DNA from: Bradyrhizobium betae
GTDB taxonomy: Bacteria; Pseudomonadota; Alphaproteobacteria; Rhizobiales; Xanthobacteraceae
Reading direction: 5' to 3'
DNA: 64,000 bases
Assembly: GCF_004123905.1 (NCBI RefSeq)
Contig: NZ_MZXW01000035.1
Location: forward strand, 62,001 to 126,000
Shown: positions 49,020 through 57,300 of the stretch, one piece after another
Position numbering within the stretch: position 1 is the first letter of the stretch
Layout: each line of letters starts with the position of its first letter
The notes under the pieces: model-generated
What the model was told of the DNA's origin: nothing
The model's input: only the letters and a program-made list of their open reading frames with translations
The model's database searches: none
Translations under genes and position numbers: made by a program

Positions 49020-49271
49020 ATGCGGATCATCCATGTCGTTTTCGCCGGCGCATTCGCAGCCGCTATGGCGCTGACCGCCCCGGCATTGGCAAAGAATTCC
49101 GACGCCCAGAGGAGCGAGGACAAATCGACCTCGTTGTCATCGTGTAGTGCCTATCAGCAGGCACCGGACGGCTCATGGGAACCACTTCCCTGCAAGGAGA
49201 CGGGCGAGCGTGGCCAGCCGCAGGCGCGGAATAGCAGTTCCCAGCAAGCCGTCGATCGCAGGCAGCGCTAA
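49020..49271 (+). CDS. Small secreted protein, hypothetical
   Basis: The 83-residue precursor has a clear signal peptide (about 1-24, TAPALA). The mature part of about 60 residues is polar, rich in Ser, Gln and Arg, with two Cys (SSCSAYQQAPDG and LPCKET). AAGGAGG sits just before ATG 49020, giving a strong start. No family is recognised. Confidence 0.62.
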   Translation: MRIIHVVFAGAFAAAMALTAPALAKNSDAQRSEDKSTSLSSCSAYQQAPDGSWEPLPCKETGERGQPQARNSSSQQAVDRRQR

Positions 49272-49293
49272 GCGCCCTCGGGCTCCGCAGGTG

Positions 49294-49479
49294 TCAGCTA
49301 TGATGCGGCCCGCGCATGATCTTCATGGCGTCCTCGATGTGACGCCATTCCCTGGCCTCATCGGCCTCGCCGCGGCCCTCGCAGGCCTGGGCCTGCTCGG
49401 CGGCCTTCGCAATTGCAGCGAAGCCGTGCTTTTCGAGCATCTGCCGCGCAACGGTATGGACCTGGACCTCGGACATCAT
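49294..49479 (-). CDS. Hypothetical 61-residue protein
   Basis: The small soluble protein is helical, with HTVARQMLEKHGFAAIAKAAE and ADEAREWRHIEDAMKIMRG. GGGAGAG lies just before the double ATG at 49479/49476. Similar short helical proteins are frequent in Bradyrhizobium. I know no function. It reads towards the small secreted-protein gene, in the opposite direction. Confidence 0.55.
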   Translation of the reverse strand: MMSEVQVHTVARQMLEKHGFAAIAKAAEQAQACEGRGEADEAREWRHIEDAMKIMRGPHHS

Positions 49480-49581
49480 GGGCGCTCTCCCGATTGAAGG
49501 AAACCGCGGCGCCCGGCTCGGCGCTCCGCGGGTCCAGGATAACGGCCTGACCGCTTGTGCCGTTCCGCTGGTCAAACGACA

Positions 49582-49613
49582 AGGGCGGCCCGCTATGCCC
49601 AGCGGACCGCCCT
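49582..49613 (-). terminator. Hairpin behind the min operon
   Basis: AGGGCGG (49582-49588) and CCGCCCT (49607-49613) pair, with an inner CGCT/AGCG stem. It lies 40 bases beyond the minE stop codon, which suits termination of the leftward min operon. Confidence 0.6.
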
Positions 49614-49652
49614 ATCACCCACCCCAATATGGGCCGTCGTCAGTCGCGTCCC

Positions 49653-49934
49653 CTACGCGACCGCCGCCTTCTTGCGCTCGAAATCGTTGGGCACCTCGAT
49701 ATCGACCTCGAGGGTTGAGACCTCGTCGCCGCGCTCGAGCCGCACGATGACTTTTGTCGGGTCCAGCGTCACGTGCCTGGACACGACGGCCAAAATTTCC
49801 TCACGCAGCACACCGAGCAGATCGGGCTGGCCGCGCATTCCGCGTTCATGGGCAAGCAGGATCTGCAACCGCTCACGAGCGACCGGTGCAGAGGGCTTTT
49901 TGCCGCGGAGAAGCCGAAGCAGACCCATGCTCAT
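49653..49934 (-). CDS. minE: Cell division topological specificity factor MinE
   Basis: The 93-residue protein has the MinE layout: an N-terminal anti-MinCD part (RERLQILLAHERG) and the C-terminal specificity domain (VTLDPTKVIVRLERGDEVSTLEVDI). It binds MinD at the membrane and drives the pole-to-pole oscillation that places the division site. Its start ATG 49934 overlaps the minD stop (ATGA), showing translational coupling. It is the last gene of minCDE. Confidence 0.95.
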   Translation of the reverse strand: MSMGLLRLLRGKKPSAPVARERLQILLAHERGMRGQPDLLGVLREEILAVVSRHVTLDPTKVIVRLERGDEVSTLEVDIEVPNDFERKKAAVA

Positions 49935-50746
49935 GCGGCCCTCCGTCGTAGCAGACGATCCATGAAACCCTTGCGCTCGGTCGGCACCTGCATCGGCACG
50001 GTGTCGCCGCACAGCCGCCGCGCCGCGTCGATATAGGCCCGCGCGGGTGCGCCGTCCGCGTTCGACAGCGTCACTGGCGTGCCGACGTTGGAAGCCTTCA
50101 ACACGTCCTGGCTCTCGGGGATGATGCCGAGCAAGGGCGTGGCAAGGATTTCGAGGATGTCGTCGATGGTCAGCATTTCGCCGCGCGCGGCGCGCGAGGC
50201 ATCGTAGCGGGTGATGAGAATGTGCTTCTCGACGCGCTCGCCCTTCTCGGCCCGCACCGTCTTGGAATCGAGCATGCCGATGATGCGGTCGGAATCGCGC
50301 ACCGAGGACACCTCCGGATTGGTGACGATGACGGCCTCATCGGCAAAGCGCATCGCCATGGAGGCGCCGCGCTCGATGCCGGCCGGGCTGTCGCAGATCA
50401 CCCAGTCGAAACGGCTGCGCAGATCATCGATGACCTTGCCGACGCCCTCTTCCGTCAGCGCGTCCTTGTCGCGGGTTTGCGAAGCCGGCAGCAGCCAGAG
50501 GTTCTCAAGCCGCTTGTCCTTGATCAGCGCCTGCGGGAGTTTTGCGACGCCCTGCACCACGTTGATGAGGTCGAACACGACGCGGCGTTCGGCGCCCATC
50601 ACGAGGTCGAGGTTGCGCAAGCCGACATCGAAATCGACGACGACAACCTTCTCGCCGCGTTGCGCCAGCGCAGCGCCCAGCGCGGCGGTCGTCGTGGTCT
50701 TGCCGACGCCGCCCTTGCCTGATGTCACGACCAGTACCTTGGCCAT
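49931..50746 (-). CDS. minD: Septum site-determining ATPase MinD
   Basis: The 271-residue ATPase has the deviant Walker A SGKGGVGKTTTTAAL (9-23), the DFDVGLRNLDLVMG segment, and a C-terminal amphipathic helix (RKGFMDRLLRRRAA) for membrane binding. With MinC and MinE it restricts FtsZ to mid-cell. It starts 20 bases after the minC stop, so the three form one operon. The sequence is that of an intact protein. Confidence 0.97.
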   Translation of the reverse strand: MAKVLVVTSGKGGVGKTTTTAALGAALAQRGEKVVVVDFDVGLRNLDLVMGAERRVVFDLINVVQGVAKLPQALIKDKRLENLWLLPASQTRDKDALTEEGVGKVIDDLRSRFDWVICDSPAGIERGASMAMRFADEAVIVTNPEVSSVRDSDRIIGMLDSKTVRAEKGERVEKHILITRYDASRAARGEMLTIDDILEILATPLLGIIPESQDVLKASNVGTPVTLSNADGAPARAYIDAARRLCGDTVPMQVPTERKGFMDRLLRRRAA

Positions 50747-50765
50747 CTCAAAAATCTCCTTCTGG

Positions 50766-51464
50766 TCAGTTCAGTGCTGTAATTCGCATGGTATTCCCCT
50801 GCAGCCAGGCCTGCGCCGGCTTGCCGCGCAAGGCCGCGTCGATGTCGTCCGCAGTCTGGTAAAACCCATCGATTGCAAGCAGTTCGGCCTCGATCTTCTG
50901 GCAGTAGATACGCGCGCTGGTGTGACCGTTCACGCCCGCCATGGCGCGGCCGCGGAGCGCGCCGTAGATGTGGATGGAACCACCGGCGACGACCTCCGCG
51001 CCGGAGCCGACCGAACCCAGAATGGTGACGTCGCCTTCCGGGAAGATCACGGTCTGGCCGGAGCGCACGGGGGTCTCCAGCAACAGCGAGGTCGGCTTGG
51101 TCTCGGCCTTCGCCTCCGCCTTCTTCGGCGCGGTCGGCTCGATCACGCAGCTCCGCCCGCCCGAGAGCACCGGCGGCATGGAGGGCGTCAACCGGCCCTC
51201 CTCCACGCCCTCGATGCCGAGCACGCGGATGTTGCGATCCTGAAGGCTGGTGAGCAGATGGCCGATGCCGGACTGGCTGAGGTCGACCGAGGACAGGTCG
51301 ATCACCACGGGCCGGCCGGCGAAGAAACCCGGCGAGCGGGCGATGGTGGTGTCGATTTCCTGGAGCCAGTCCTGGATCGGAACCGTCGGCACGAACACGA
51401 AGGCCACATAGGAGCGCCCGCGCAGGCGCACCATTTGGCGTTGGACTTTTGCTGCAGCCTCCAT
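50766..51464 (-). CDS. minC: Septum site-determining protein MinC
   Basis: The 232-residue protein has the N-terminal FtsZ-inhibiting domain (about 1-105, with RGRSYVAFVFVPTVP and DLSSVDLSQSG) and the C-terminal beta-helix MinD-binding domain (about 125-225, RSGQTVIFPEGDVTILGSVG and SIHIYGALRGRAMAG). It is the first gene of the min operon. It blocks Z-ring assembly away from mid-cell when held by MinD. Confidence 0.95.
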   Translation of the reverse strand: MEAAAKVQRQMVRLRGRSYVAFVFVPTVPIQDWLQEIDTTIARSPGFFAGRPVVIDLSSVDLSQSGIGHLLTSLQDRNIRVLGIEGVEEGRLTPSMPPVLSGGRSCVIEPTAPKKAEAKAETKPTSLLLETPVRSGQTVIFPEGDVTILGSVGSGAEVVAGGSIHIYGALRGRAMAGVNGHTSARIYCQKIEAELLAIDGFYQTADDIDAALRGKPAQAWLQGNTMRITALN

Positions 51465-51590
51465 GGCGGCCGACTCGTTCCCTGTTATTGAATGGTTAAC
51501 GATGCCGCCGATATGGTTAATGGCCGGTTAATTTCTCCGTGGGGATACGTGGGGTGGGGGCGGGTCTCAAGCAGGGCGCCAATCTCACCC

Positions 51591-51735
51591 CGTCATCCTG
51601 AGGTGCGAGGCATGGGACGCAACGCGTCCCATGGGGAGCCTCGAAGGATGCGCGGCCGAGCAGCGAGCCGCGCGGAAGGAGCCGGGCCGTCGCCCTTCGA
51701 GGGCCGCTGAAGAAGCGGCCACCTCAGGGTGACGG
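51591..51735. repeat. Dispersed CGTCATCCTGAGGTGC repeat, copy 1
   Basis: The element starts CGTCATCCTGAGGTGC and ends CACCTCAGGGTGACG; these ends are inverted copies. Inner parts (GCCTCGAAGGATGC, then CGCCCTTCGAGG) match a second element at 59141-59274. The interval 51465-51963 holds only this repeat and that at 51766-51845. Confidence 0.85.
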
Positions 51736-51765
51736 TGATAGATTGGCGCGCCGCTCTGTCTACGT

Positions 51766-51845
51766 CGTCATTACGAGCGCAGCGAAGCAATCCAGACTGC
51801 CTCCGTGGAAAGACTCTGGATTGCTTCGCTGCGCTCGCAATGACG
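51766..51845. repeat. Palindromic repeat, family CGTCATTGCGAGCG, copy 2
   Basis: The arms 51766-51796 and 51815-51845 are inverted copies, with the same sequence as copy 1 at 982-1062 apart from a few changes, mainly in the loop. It lies upstream of panB. Confidence 0.85.
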
Positions 51846-51963
51846 GCGCAGAGCCTGCGTGCCCCCGCCCCTCACCTCTCGCGCCGTCCATCGTGATCAC
51901 AGGCGCGATTGACACGATCGTGGCATCTGGCTTCGATCCCGCCCCTCGCTGAAGGAGCCGATC

Positions 51964-52785
51964 ATGTCAGTTCAGTCCGCCATCAGACGCAAGACCGCGC
52001 CGGATATCCGTGCACGCAAGCGGGGCGAACCGATCGTCATGCTGACCTCCTATCACGCGCATACGGCAGCGCTGGTGGATCGGCATTGCGATGTCATTCT
52101 GGTCGGCGATTCCCTTGGCAACGTGATGCACGGCTTCGAGACGACGGTGCCTGTGACGCTCGAGATGATGATCCTCCAGGGCGCGGCCGTGATGCGTGGC
52201 TCGAAGCAGGCACTGGTCGTCGTCGACATGCCGTTCGGATCGTATGAAGCCTCCAGAGAGCAGGCGTTCAACTCCGCCGTGCGGATCATGAAGGAGACAC
52301 AATGCGGCGCCGTGAAGCTGGAAGGCGGCGTCCGCATGGCGGAGACGATTGCGTTCCTGTCCGGACGCGGCATTCCGGTGATGGGCCATATCGGCCTGAC
52401 GCCGCAATCCATCAACACGCTCGGCTCGTTTCGTGCCCAAGGGCGCAACGAGGTTGACTGGGGCCCCATCGAGGACGATGCGAAGGCCGTCGCCGATGCC
52501 GGTGCATTCTCGGTCGTCGTCGAAGCCGTGGCCGAACCATTGGCGCGCAAGATTACGGAGACGATTGCGATCCCCACCATTGGCATCGGTGCGAGCGCGG
52601 CCTGCGACGGCCAGGTGCTCGTGCTCGAGGATATGCTCGGGCTGTCGCCGCGAACCCCGAAATTCGTCCGGCGGTACGGCAATCTCGGTCCGGCCATGGA
52701 GGCCGCGATCGAAAGCTATGCCGCCGACGTGCGGTCGCGCGCCTTTCCCGGGCCTGAACACGTCTACGACATGAAGAAAAGCTGA
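51964..52785 (+). CDS. panB: 3-methyl-2-oxobutanoate hydroxymethyltransferase
   Basis: The 273-residue enzyme makes ketopantoate from 2-oxoisovalerate and methylene-tetrahydrofolate, the first step of pantothenate synthesis. It shows the family motifs MLTSYHAHTAALVDRHCDVILVGDSLGNV (metal-binding Asp), GAVKLEGG, MGHIGLTPQS, and VVEAVAEPLARKI with the catalytic Glu, then IGIGASAACDGQVLVLEDMLG. The length fits. It stands alone here; panC is not in the window. GAAGGAG precedes the start. Confidence 0.96.
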   Translation: MSVQSAIRRKTAPDIRARKRGEPIVMLTSYHAHTAALVDRHCDVILVGDSLGNVMHGFETTVPVTLEMMILQGAAVMRGSKQALVVVDMPFGSYEASREQAFNSAVRIMKETQCGAVKLEGGVRMAETIAFLSGRGIPVMGHIGLTPQSINTLGSFRAQGRNEVDWGPIEDDAKAVADAGAFSVVVEAVAEPLARKITETIAIPTIGIGASAACDGQVLVLEDMLGLSPRTPKFVRRYGNLGPAMEAAIESYAADVRSRAFPGPEHVYDMKKS

Positions 52786-52824
52786 TGACGCGCGGCCGCA
52801 GTCAGGCCGTACCCGCCCGCGCTC

Positions 52825-53829
52825 CTATTTCTTCACCTTGCTCGCATCCATCTTGATGCCGGGATCCAGCATCTTCGTCGTGAATGCCGTGCTGACGTCG
52901 AACGGCTTCTCCATGCCGAGATAGGTCTGGACCAGCTCATAGTCCTTCTTCATCCGCTCGCCGTCGATCCAGCCGAGACCATTGGTCGTCGTGAACTCGT
53001 CCGTCATCAGGAACTTGATGCGCTCCCACTGGCGCTCCTGGTTCGCCTGGTCGAGGCCGGAGACCTGGTCGAGCAGCGCCTTCAGACAGGGCGTGACGTC
53101 GGCGACGCAGGCCGCGAAGGCCTTCTGCGTGACGCGGACAAAGTCCTCGGCCACCTTCGGGTTCTTCTGGAGATAGGCGCCGTTGACGATCAGCGAGTTG
53201 CCGTAAGGGTTGAGCCCGATGTCCTTCCAGTTGACGTAGCCGAGGTCCTGCCCGAACTCGATCACCTTCAAATCGTGCTCGTTGTAGAAGTCGCTGATGA
53301 TGTCGACGGTGTGGCTCTTCAGCGCCGCGATCTTCGCGGTCGGCCCGACATTGACGAAGCCGACCGCATCGGGCGCAAGGCCTGCGGCTTTGGCGAAGGC
53401 CGGCCACATCACGCGCGAGGCGTCGCCCGGCGGATTGCCGATCTTGTGCCCGGCAAAATCCTTCACCCCGTTCACGCCGTAGCTCTTCAGCCAGTAGAAG
53501 GTCTGGCCGGTGTTGGCGTAGACGCTCATCACCGCAACCGTGTCGGCACCTTTGCTCTTGGCCACCAGCATGGTGGCAAGGTCGGCGACGCCGAACGGCG
53601 AACCGCCCGAGCCGACCTTGGCGGCCGAGACGCCCGAGCCCTTGCCGGTCTCGATGGTGAGGTCGATGCCCGCCTTCTCGTACCAGCCTAGCGCCTTGGC
53701 GTAGTAGTAAGGCGAGTGGTCCGCCGTCGGCGTCCAGTTCAGGATGAGATTGACCGCCTCGCCCGCGCCTGCCGGCGCTGCCGGCAAACCGAGCACCAGC
53801 GCCACCAACGCCGCCTGCAAATGCTTCAT
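52825..53829 (-). CDS. ABC transporter substrate-binding protein, NMT1/THI5-like
   Basis: The 334-residue precursor has a signal peptide (about 1-22, APAGAG) and the NMT1/THI5 fold, starting VNLILNWTPTADHSPYYYAKA, then AKVGSGGSPFGVADLATMLVAKS and VMSVYANTGQTFYWLKSYG. Such proteins bind thiamine precursors, taurine-like or aromatic compounds. It captures the ligand in the periplasm for the permease (54664) and ATPase (58353). It diverges from the TetR gene; GAGGAGAG precedes ATG 53829. Confidence 0.88.
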   Translation of the reverse strand: MKHLQAALVALVLGLPAAPAGAGEAVNLILNWTPTADHSPYYYAKALGWYEKAGIDLTIETGKGSGVSAAKVGSGGSPFGVADLATMLVAKSKGADTVAVMSVYANTGQTFYWLKSYGVNGVKDFAGHKIGNPPGDASRVMWPAFAKAAGLAPDAVGFVNVGPTAKIAALKSHTVDIISDFYNEHDLKVIEFGQDLGYVNWKDIGLNPYGNSLIVNGAYLQKNPKVAEDFVRVTQKAFAACVADVTPCLKALLDQVSGLDQANQERQWERIKFLMTDEFTTTNGLGWIDGERMKKDYELVQTYLGMEKPFDVSTAFTTKMLDPGIKMDASKVKK

Positions 53830-53912
53830 CGCATCTCTCCTCATTGCCCGCGACCCGGCTTGTCGCTCTCCCCGTGTGAGGATACCAATGCAACAAGCCC
53901 GCCCTCCACTTG

Positions 53913-53928
53913 TCAACTGTTTGGTTGG
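53913..53928. promoter_or_regulatory. TCAACTG-TT-TGGTTGG, TetR operator-like half-conserved copy
   Basis: It resembles the perfect palindrome at 54579-54594 (11 of 16 bases) and lies between the divergent binding-protein gene and the TetR gene, just three bases before the TetR start codon at 53931. It suits autoregulation. Confidence 0.45.
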
Positions 53929-53930
53929 AA

Positions 53931-54578
53931 ATGCCTGCAAAACGATCTGGCGACACCGTGCCGCAGCGGCGCGATCCCATCGCCACCCGCAAGAAGCTGC
54001 TCACCGCAGCACGCCAGGAGTTCGCCCGGCACGGCTTTGCGGGCGCCCGCGTCGACGAGATCGCCGAGCGCGCCGGTGTCAACAAGCAGCTGGTCTATCA
54101 CTACTTTGGCGACAAGGACGCGCTGTACCTTGCCGTGCTCGAGTGGGTCTATGAGGACATCCGCGAGCAGGAGCGCAAGCTCAATCTCGAAGGCCTGCCG
54201 CCGGACAAGGCGATCCGCCGGCTGATCGAGGCCTCGTTCGACCACCTCGCCGCAAACCCTGATTTCATCGTGCTTCTGAACGACGAGAACCGCGGCGGCG
54301 CCCGCCACGTCCGCGGCTCGACGCGGCTGGAGGCGATGCATTCGCCGCTGGTCAAGAGCGTCTCCCACATCCTGCATGAAGGCGTGCGCAGCGGCATGTT
54401 CCGCAAGGGGATCGATCCCATCCAGCTCTATATCTCCATTGCGGGGCTGAGCTATTTCTTCTTCTCGAACACGCCGACGCTGTCGGCGATCTTCGGCAAG
54501 GACCTGTCGAGCCGCGCCCAGCGCCGCTCCCGCCGCCGCCATGTCGTCGATCTCGTGCTGCAGTCGCTCCGGCCATAA
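53931..54578 (+). CDS. TetR family transcriptional regulator
   Basis: The 215-residue regulator has a TetR helix-turn-helix (about 15-60: ATRKKLLTAARQEFARHGFA, then VNKQLVYHYFGDKDALYLAV) and a helical ligand domain of the type fused to such heads in catabolic repressors. ATG 53931 is preferred over TTG 53910, as the latter would run over the operator. Operator copies before its own gene and before the permease gene suggest that it represses the uptake operon. Confidence 0.9.
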   Translation: MPAKRSGDTVPQRRDPIATRKKLLTAARQEFARHGFAGARVDEIAERAGVNKQLVYHYFGDKDALYLAVLEWVYEDIREQERKLNLEGLPPDKAIRRLIEASFDHLAANPDFIVLLNDENRGGARHVRGSTRLEAMHSPLVKSVSHILHEGVRSGMFRKGIDPIQLYISIAGLSYFFFSNTPTLSAIFGKDLSSRAQRRSRRRHVVDLVLQSLRP

Positions 54579-54594
54579 TCAACCAACTGGTTGA
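54579..54594. promoter_or_regulatory. Palindrome TCAACCA-AC-TGGTTGA, TetR operator
   Basis: Perfect 7-base arms around a two-base spacer start at the last base of the TetR stop codon region and lie 70 bases before the permease start at 54664. It is the best candidate operator for the TetR regulator. Confidence 0.65.
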
Positions 54595-54663
54595 AACTTG
54601 ACCCGAGGCCGGTTAGGCTTACCGTTGTGGCCAGCGAGGCCGCGGACAAAAGGGAGCAGACGG

Positions 54664-55434
54664 GTGGCAGCCGACGGAGCAAGCCCGGCACGCAGCTTTG
54701 CGATCATCCTGATCGTGCATCTCGTCGTGCTCGTGCTCTGGCAGGTCCTGGTCGACGCCTTCCACGTGCCGAAATTCATCCTGCCCTCCCCGCTCGCGAC
54801 GGTGCAGACGCTGGGCACCGCGAACTATGCCTGGGGCGCCAACGCGCTGGTCACCGCAATCGAGATCCTCGGTGGCTTTGCGCTCGGCGCCTTCGTCGGG
54901 GTCGCGCTCGCCGTCATCTTCAGCTGGGCGCCGCTGCTGAGCATGGCGCTGCTGCCGCTGTTCGTGACGCTGAACATGATCCCGAAGGTCGCGCTCGGCC
55001 CGCTCCTCATCGTCTGGTTCTCCTACGGCATCGTTCCGAACATTTTGATCGCCTTCAGTATCTGCTTCTTCCCGATCCTGCTCACCACCGCGCGGGGACT
55101 GCGCGAGGTCGAGCCTGATCTGCTGGACCTCGTCAAATCGCTGCGCGGCTCGCGCTGGACGCTGTTCCGCAAGATCCAGCTGCCGGGATCGCTGCCTTAT
55201 GTGTTCTCCGGCATGAAAGTCGGCGCCATCCTCGCGGTCGCCGGCGCCATCGTCGGCGAGTTCATCGCCTCCGAGCGCGGGCTCGGCTACCTCATGATCC
55301 AGGTGCAGTCCTCGCTCGACACGCCCGCGATGGTGATGGCGGTCGTCCTGCTGACGCTGCTGGGCGTTGCTCTCTACGGCCTGGTGCTCGTCCTCGAACG
55401 CATGTTCGTGGTCGGCGACGCCAGGCAAGCCTAA
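54664..55434 (+). CDS. ABC transporter permease (NMT1/SsuC type)
   Basis: The 256-residue inner-membrane protein has six helices and the BPD_transp_1 pattern with the EAA-like loop (EVEPDLLDLVKSLRGSRWTLFRKIQLPGS, near 155-183). It is like the permeases for taurine, sulfonates or pyrimidine precursors. GTG 54664 lies behind GGGAG; TTG 54598 is an alternative with a non-conserved extension. It forms the channel for the ligand held by the binding protein at 52825. It heads an operon of five genes. Confidence 0.9.
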   Translation: MAADGASPARSFAIILIVHLVVLVLWQVLVDAFHVPKFILPSPLATVQTLGTANYAWGANALVTAIEILGGFALGAFVGVALAVIFSWAPLLSMALLPLFVTLNMIPKVALGPLLIVWFSYGIVPNILIAFSICFFPILLTTARGLREVEPDLLDLVKSLRGSRWTLFRKIQLPGSLPYVFSGMKVGAILAVAGAIVGEFIASERGLGYLMIQVQSSLDTPAMVMAVVLLTLLGVALYGLVLVLERMFVVGDARQA

Positions 55435-55448
55435 CGAAGGACCGAACG

Positions 55449-56486
55449 ATGCTGCTCACCCGCCAGACGCTGCCGAAGACCATTCCTGATATCGCAGCGC
55501 TCGACGATCTCCTGTGCCGTCCCTCTCAGGCGCTGATCGACGACCTCGCCAAGGTCGAGGGCGACATCATGATTTTGGGTGTTGCCGGCAAGATGGGACC
55601 GACGCTGGCTGGTCTGGCGAAAGCCGCCGCGCCGGATCGCCGCGTCATCGGCGTCGCCCGCTTCAGCGAAGCCGGTATCAAGGAATGGCTGCACGCCCGC
55701 GGCGTCGAGACCATCAATTGCGACCTGATGGACGAGACCGCCATTGAGGCGCTGCCGAAGGCACCGAACATCATCTTCATGGCCGGCCGCAAATTCGGCG
55801 CCGAGGGCGATCTGTCGCTGACCTGGGCGATGAATGCGCATGTGCCGGCGCTGGTCGCGCAGGCCTTCCCGTCGTCGCGGATCGTGGCGTTCTCGACCGG
55901 CTGCATCTATCCGTTCGTGCCCGTCGACGGCAAAGGCTCGACCGAGGACATGGCGCCGAACCCGCCCGGCGAATACGCCCAGTCCTGCGTCGGCCGCGAG
56001 CGCATGTTCGAATATTTTTCGCGCAAGTTTTCGACGCCCGGCCGGCTGTTCCGCCTCAACTACGCGATCGACATGCGCTACGGTGTGCTGCACGACATCG
56101 CGACAAAAGTGCTGACGGGCACGCCGATCGACGTCAGCCTCGGCCATGTCAATTTCATCTGGCAGGGCGATGCCTCCGCGCAGGCGCTGCGGTGCCTCGC
56201 GCATTGCACGGCGCCGACCACGCCGATCAACGTCAGCGGCCACGAGATCCTTGCGGTGCGCGATCTCGCGGCAAAATTCGGCGCAAGGTTCGGCCGCGCG
56301 CCGGTGCTATCAGGCAAGGAGGAACCGACGGCGTGGCTCACGGATACCTCCAAGGCGGTCGAGCTGTTCGGCCTGCCGGTGGTCGACACCGAGCAGTTGA
56401 TCGCCTGGACCGCCGACTGGGTCTCGCGCGCCATGCCGAGCCTCGGCAAGCCCACCAAATACGAGGTGCGCGATGGACGCTACTGA
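55449..56486 (+). CDS. NAD-dependent epimerase/dehydratase-like protein with altered catalytic motif
   Basis: The 345-residue protein has an extended-SDR Rossmann fold with G-x-x-G-x-x-G at Gly44-Gly50 (LGVAGKMG) and FSTGCIYPF near 148. Where epimerases have Y-x-x-x-K, it reads Tyr176-AQS-Cys180, so the usual Lys is replaced. Either another Lys or Arg serves (Arg183 is near) or the reaction differs. It is the second gene of the uptake operon and overlaps the next gene by 14 bases. It probably acts on the imported compound. Confidence 0.75.
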   Translation: MLLTRQTLPKTIPDIAALDDLLCRPSQALIDDLAKVEGDIMILGVAGKMGPTLAGLAKAAAPDRRVIGVARFSEAGIKEWLHARGVETINCDLMDETAIEALPKAPNIIFMAGRKFGAEGDLSLTWAMNAHVPALVAQAFPSSRIVAFSTGCIYPFVPVDGKGSTEDMAPNPPGEYAQSCVGRERMFEYFSRKFSTPGRLFRLNYAIDMRYGVLHDIATKVLTGTPIDVSLGHVNFIWQGDASAQALRCLAHCTAPTTPINVSGHEILAVRDLAAKFGARFGRAPVLSGKEEPTAWLTDTSKAVELFGLPVVDTEQLIAWTADWVSRAMPSLGKPTKYEVRDGRY

Positions 56487-57294
56487 CGGCCCGCCCATCC
56501 TCAAGCTCGGCGTCGATGATGCGATCGCCGGGCTCGTGCTGTCGACGGAAGCGCACTGGAACCAGACCGAGGAGGACTGGCGCGTCTTCCTGCACGATGG
56601 CGTCGTGTTCGGAATCCGCGACGGGATGCGGCTGGTCGCCACGGCCGCGCTGCTGCCCTATTCCGGCAACAACGCCTGGATCAGCATGGTGCTGGTATCA
56701 GGCACGCATCGCCGTCGCGGCTTCGCCACGCGTCTCGTCGATGCCTGCCTGGAAACGGCGCGCAGGAACGGCCTGACCAGCTGGCTCGACGCCACGCCCG
56801 ACGGTGCCGCCGTCTACGGCCCACTCGGCTTCACGCCGACCCTGCAATTGCGCCGGCTCAAGCTGGTGAATCCGGCCCGAGCGGAAGCGCCACCAACGTC
56901 ATCCGCGACCATCGATGCATTGCGTGCGCGGGACCGGCGGGCCACCGGTTTCGACCGGACCGCGCTCCTGACCGCCTTCGCGCAGCGCTCGGGCTCGCGC
57001 ATCGTCTCCGCGCATGGCGCCATCGCGCTGGTTCGCGACGGCCGGACCGCCCGCCATATCGGCCCGCTATTTGCCGACAACGCCGCGGCCGCGATGGCCC
57101 TGGTTCATGCGATCGCGCGATCCGAGACCGGCCCGCTTCTGGTCGACGCCATCGCATCACAATCCGCATTCCTGGAAGGATTGACCGCATCCGGCTGGAC
57201 CATCGAGCGTCCGTTCCAGCGCATGCGGTTCGGCCCTGCCACCGCCATGGCTGAGGAAATGCCGTTCGCCGTCGCCGGCCCTGAATTCGGATAG
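56473..57294 (+). CDS. GNAT family acetyltransferase with extra C-terminal domain
   Basis: The 273-residue protein has an N-terminal GNAT domain (about 1-140) with VLVSGTHRRRGFATRLVDACLETA, the acetyl-CoA pyrophosphate loop (Q/R-x-x-G-x-G/A), and a C-terminal part (about 145-273) resembling the YitH/YitI-type second domain. It probably acetylates an amine derived from the imported compound. It starts inside the end of the preceding gene, which shows coupling. Confidence 0.82.
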   Translation: MDATDGPPILKLGVDDAIAGLVLSTEAHWNQTEEDWRVFLHDGVVFGIRDGMRLVATAALLPYSGNNAWISMVLVSGTHRRRGFATRLVDACLETARRNGLTSWLDATPDGAAVYGPLGFTPTLQLRRLKLVNPARAEAPPTSSATIDALRARDRRATGFDRTALLTAFAQRSGSRIVSAHGAIALVRDGRTARHIGPLFADNAAAAMALVHAIARSETGPLLVDAIASQSAFLEGLTASGWTIERPFQRMRFGPATAMAEEMPFAVAGPEFG

Positions 57295-57300
57295 GACATC

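Noticed and set aside
51591..51845. Paired inverted repeats upstream of panB as an insertion sequence
   Set aside because: They are two different dispersed palindromes with no gene or transposase frame between them.
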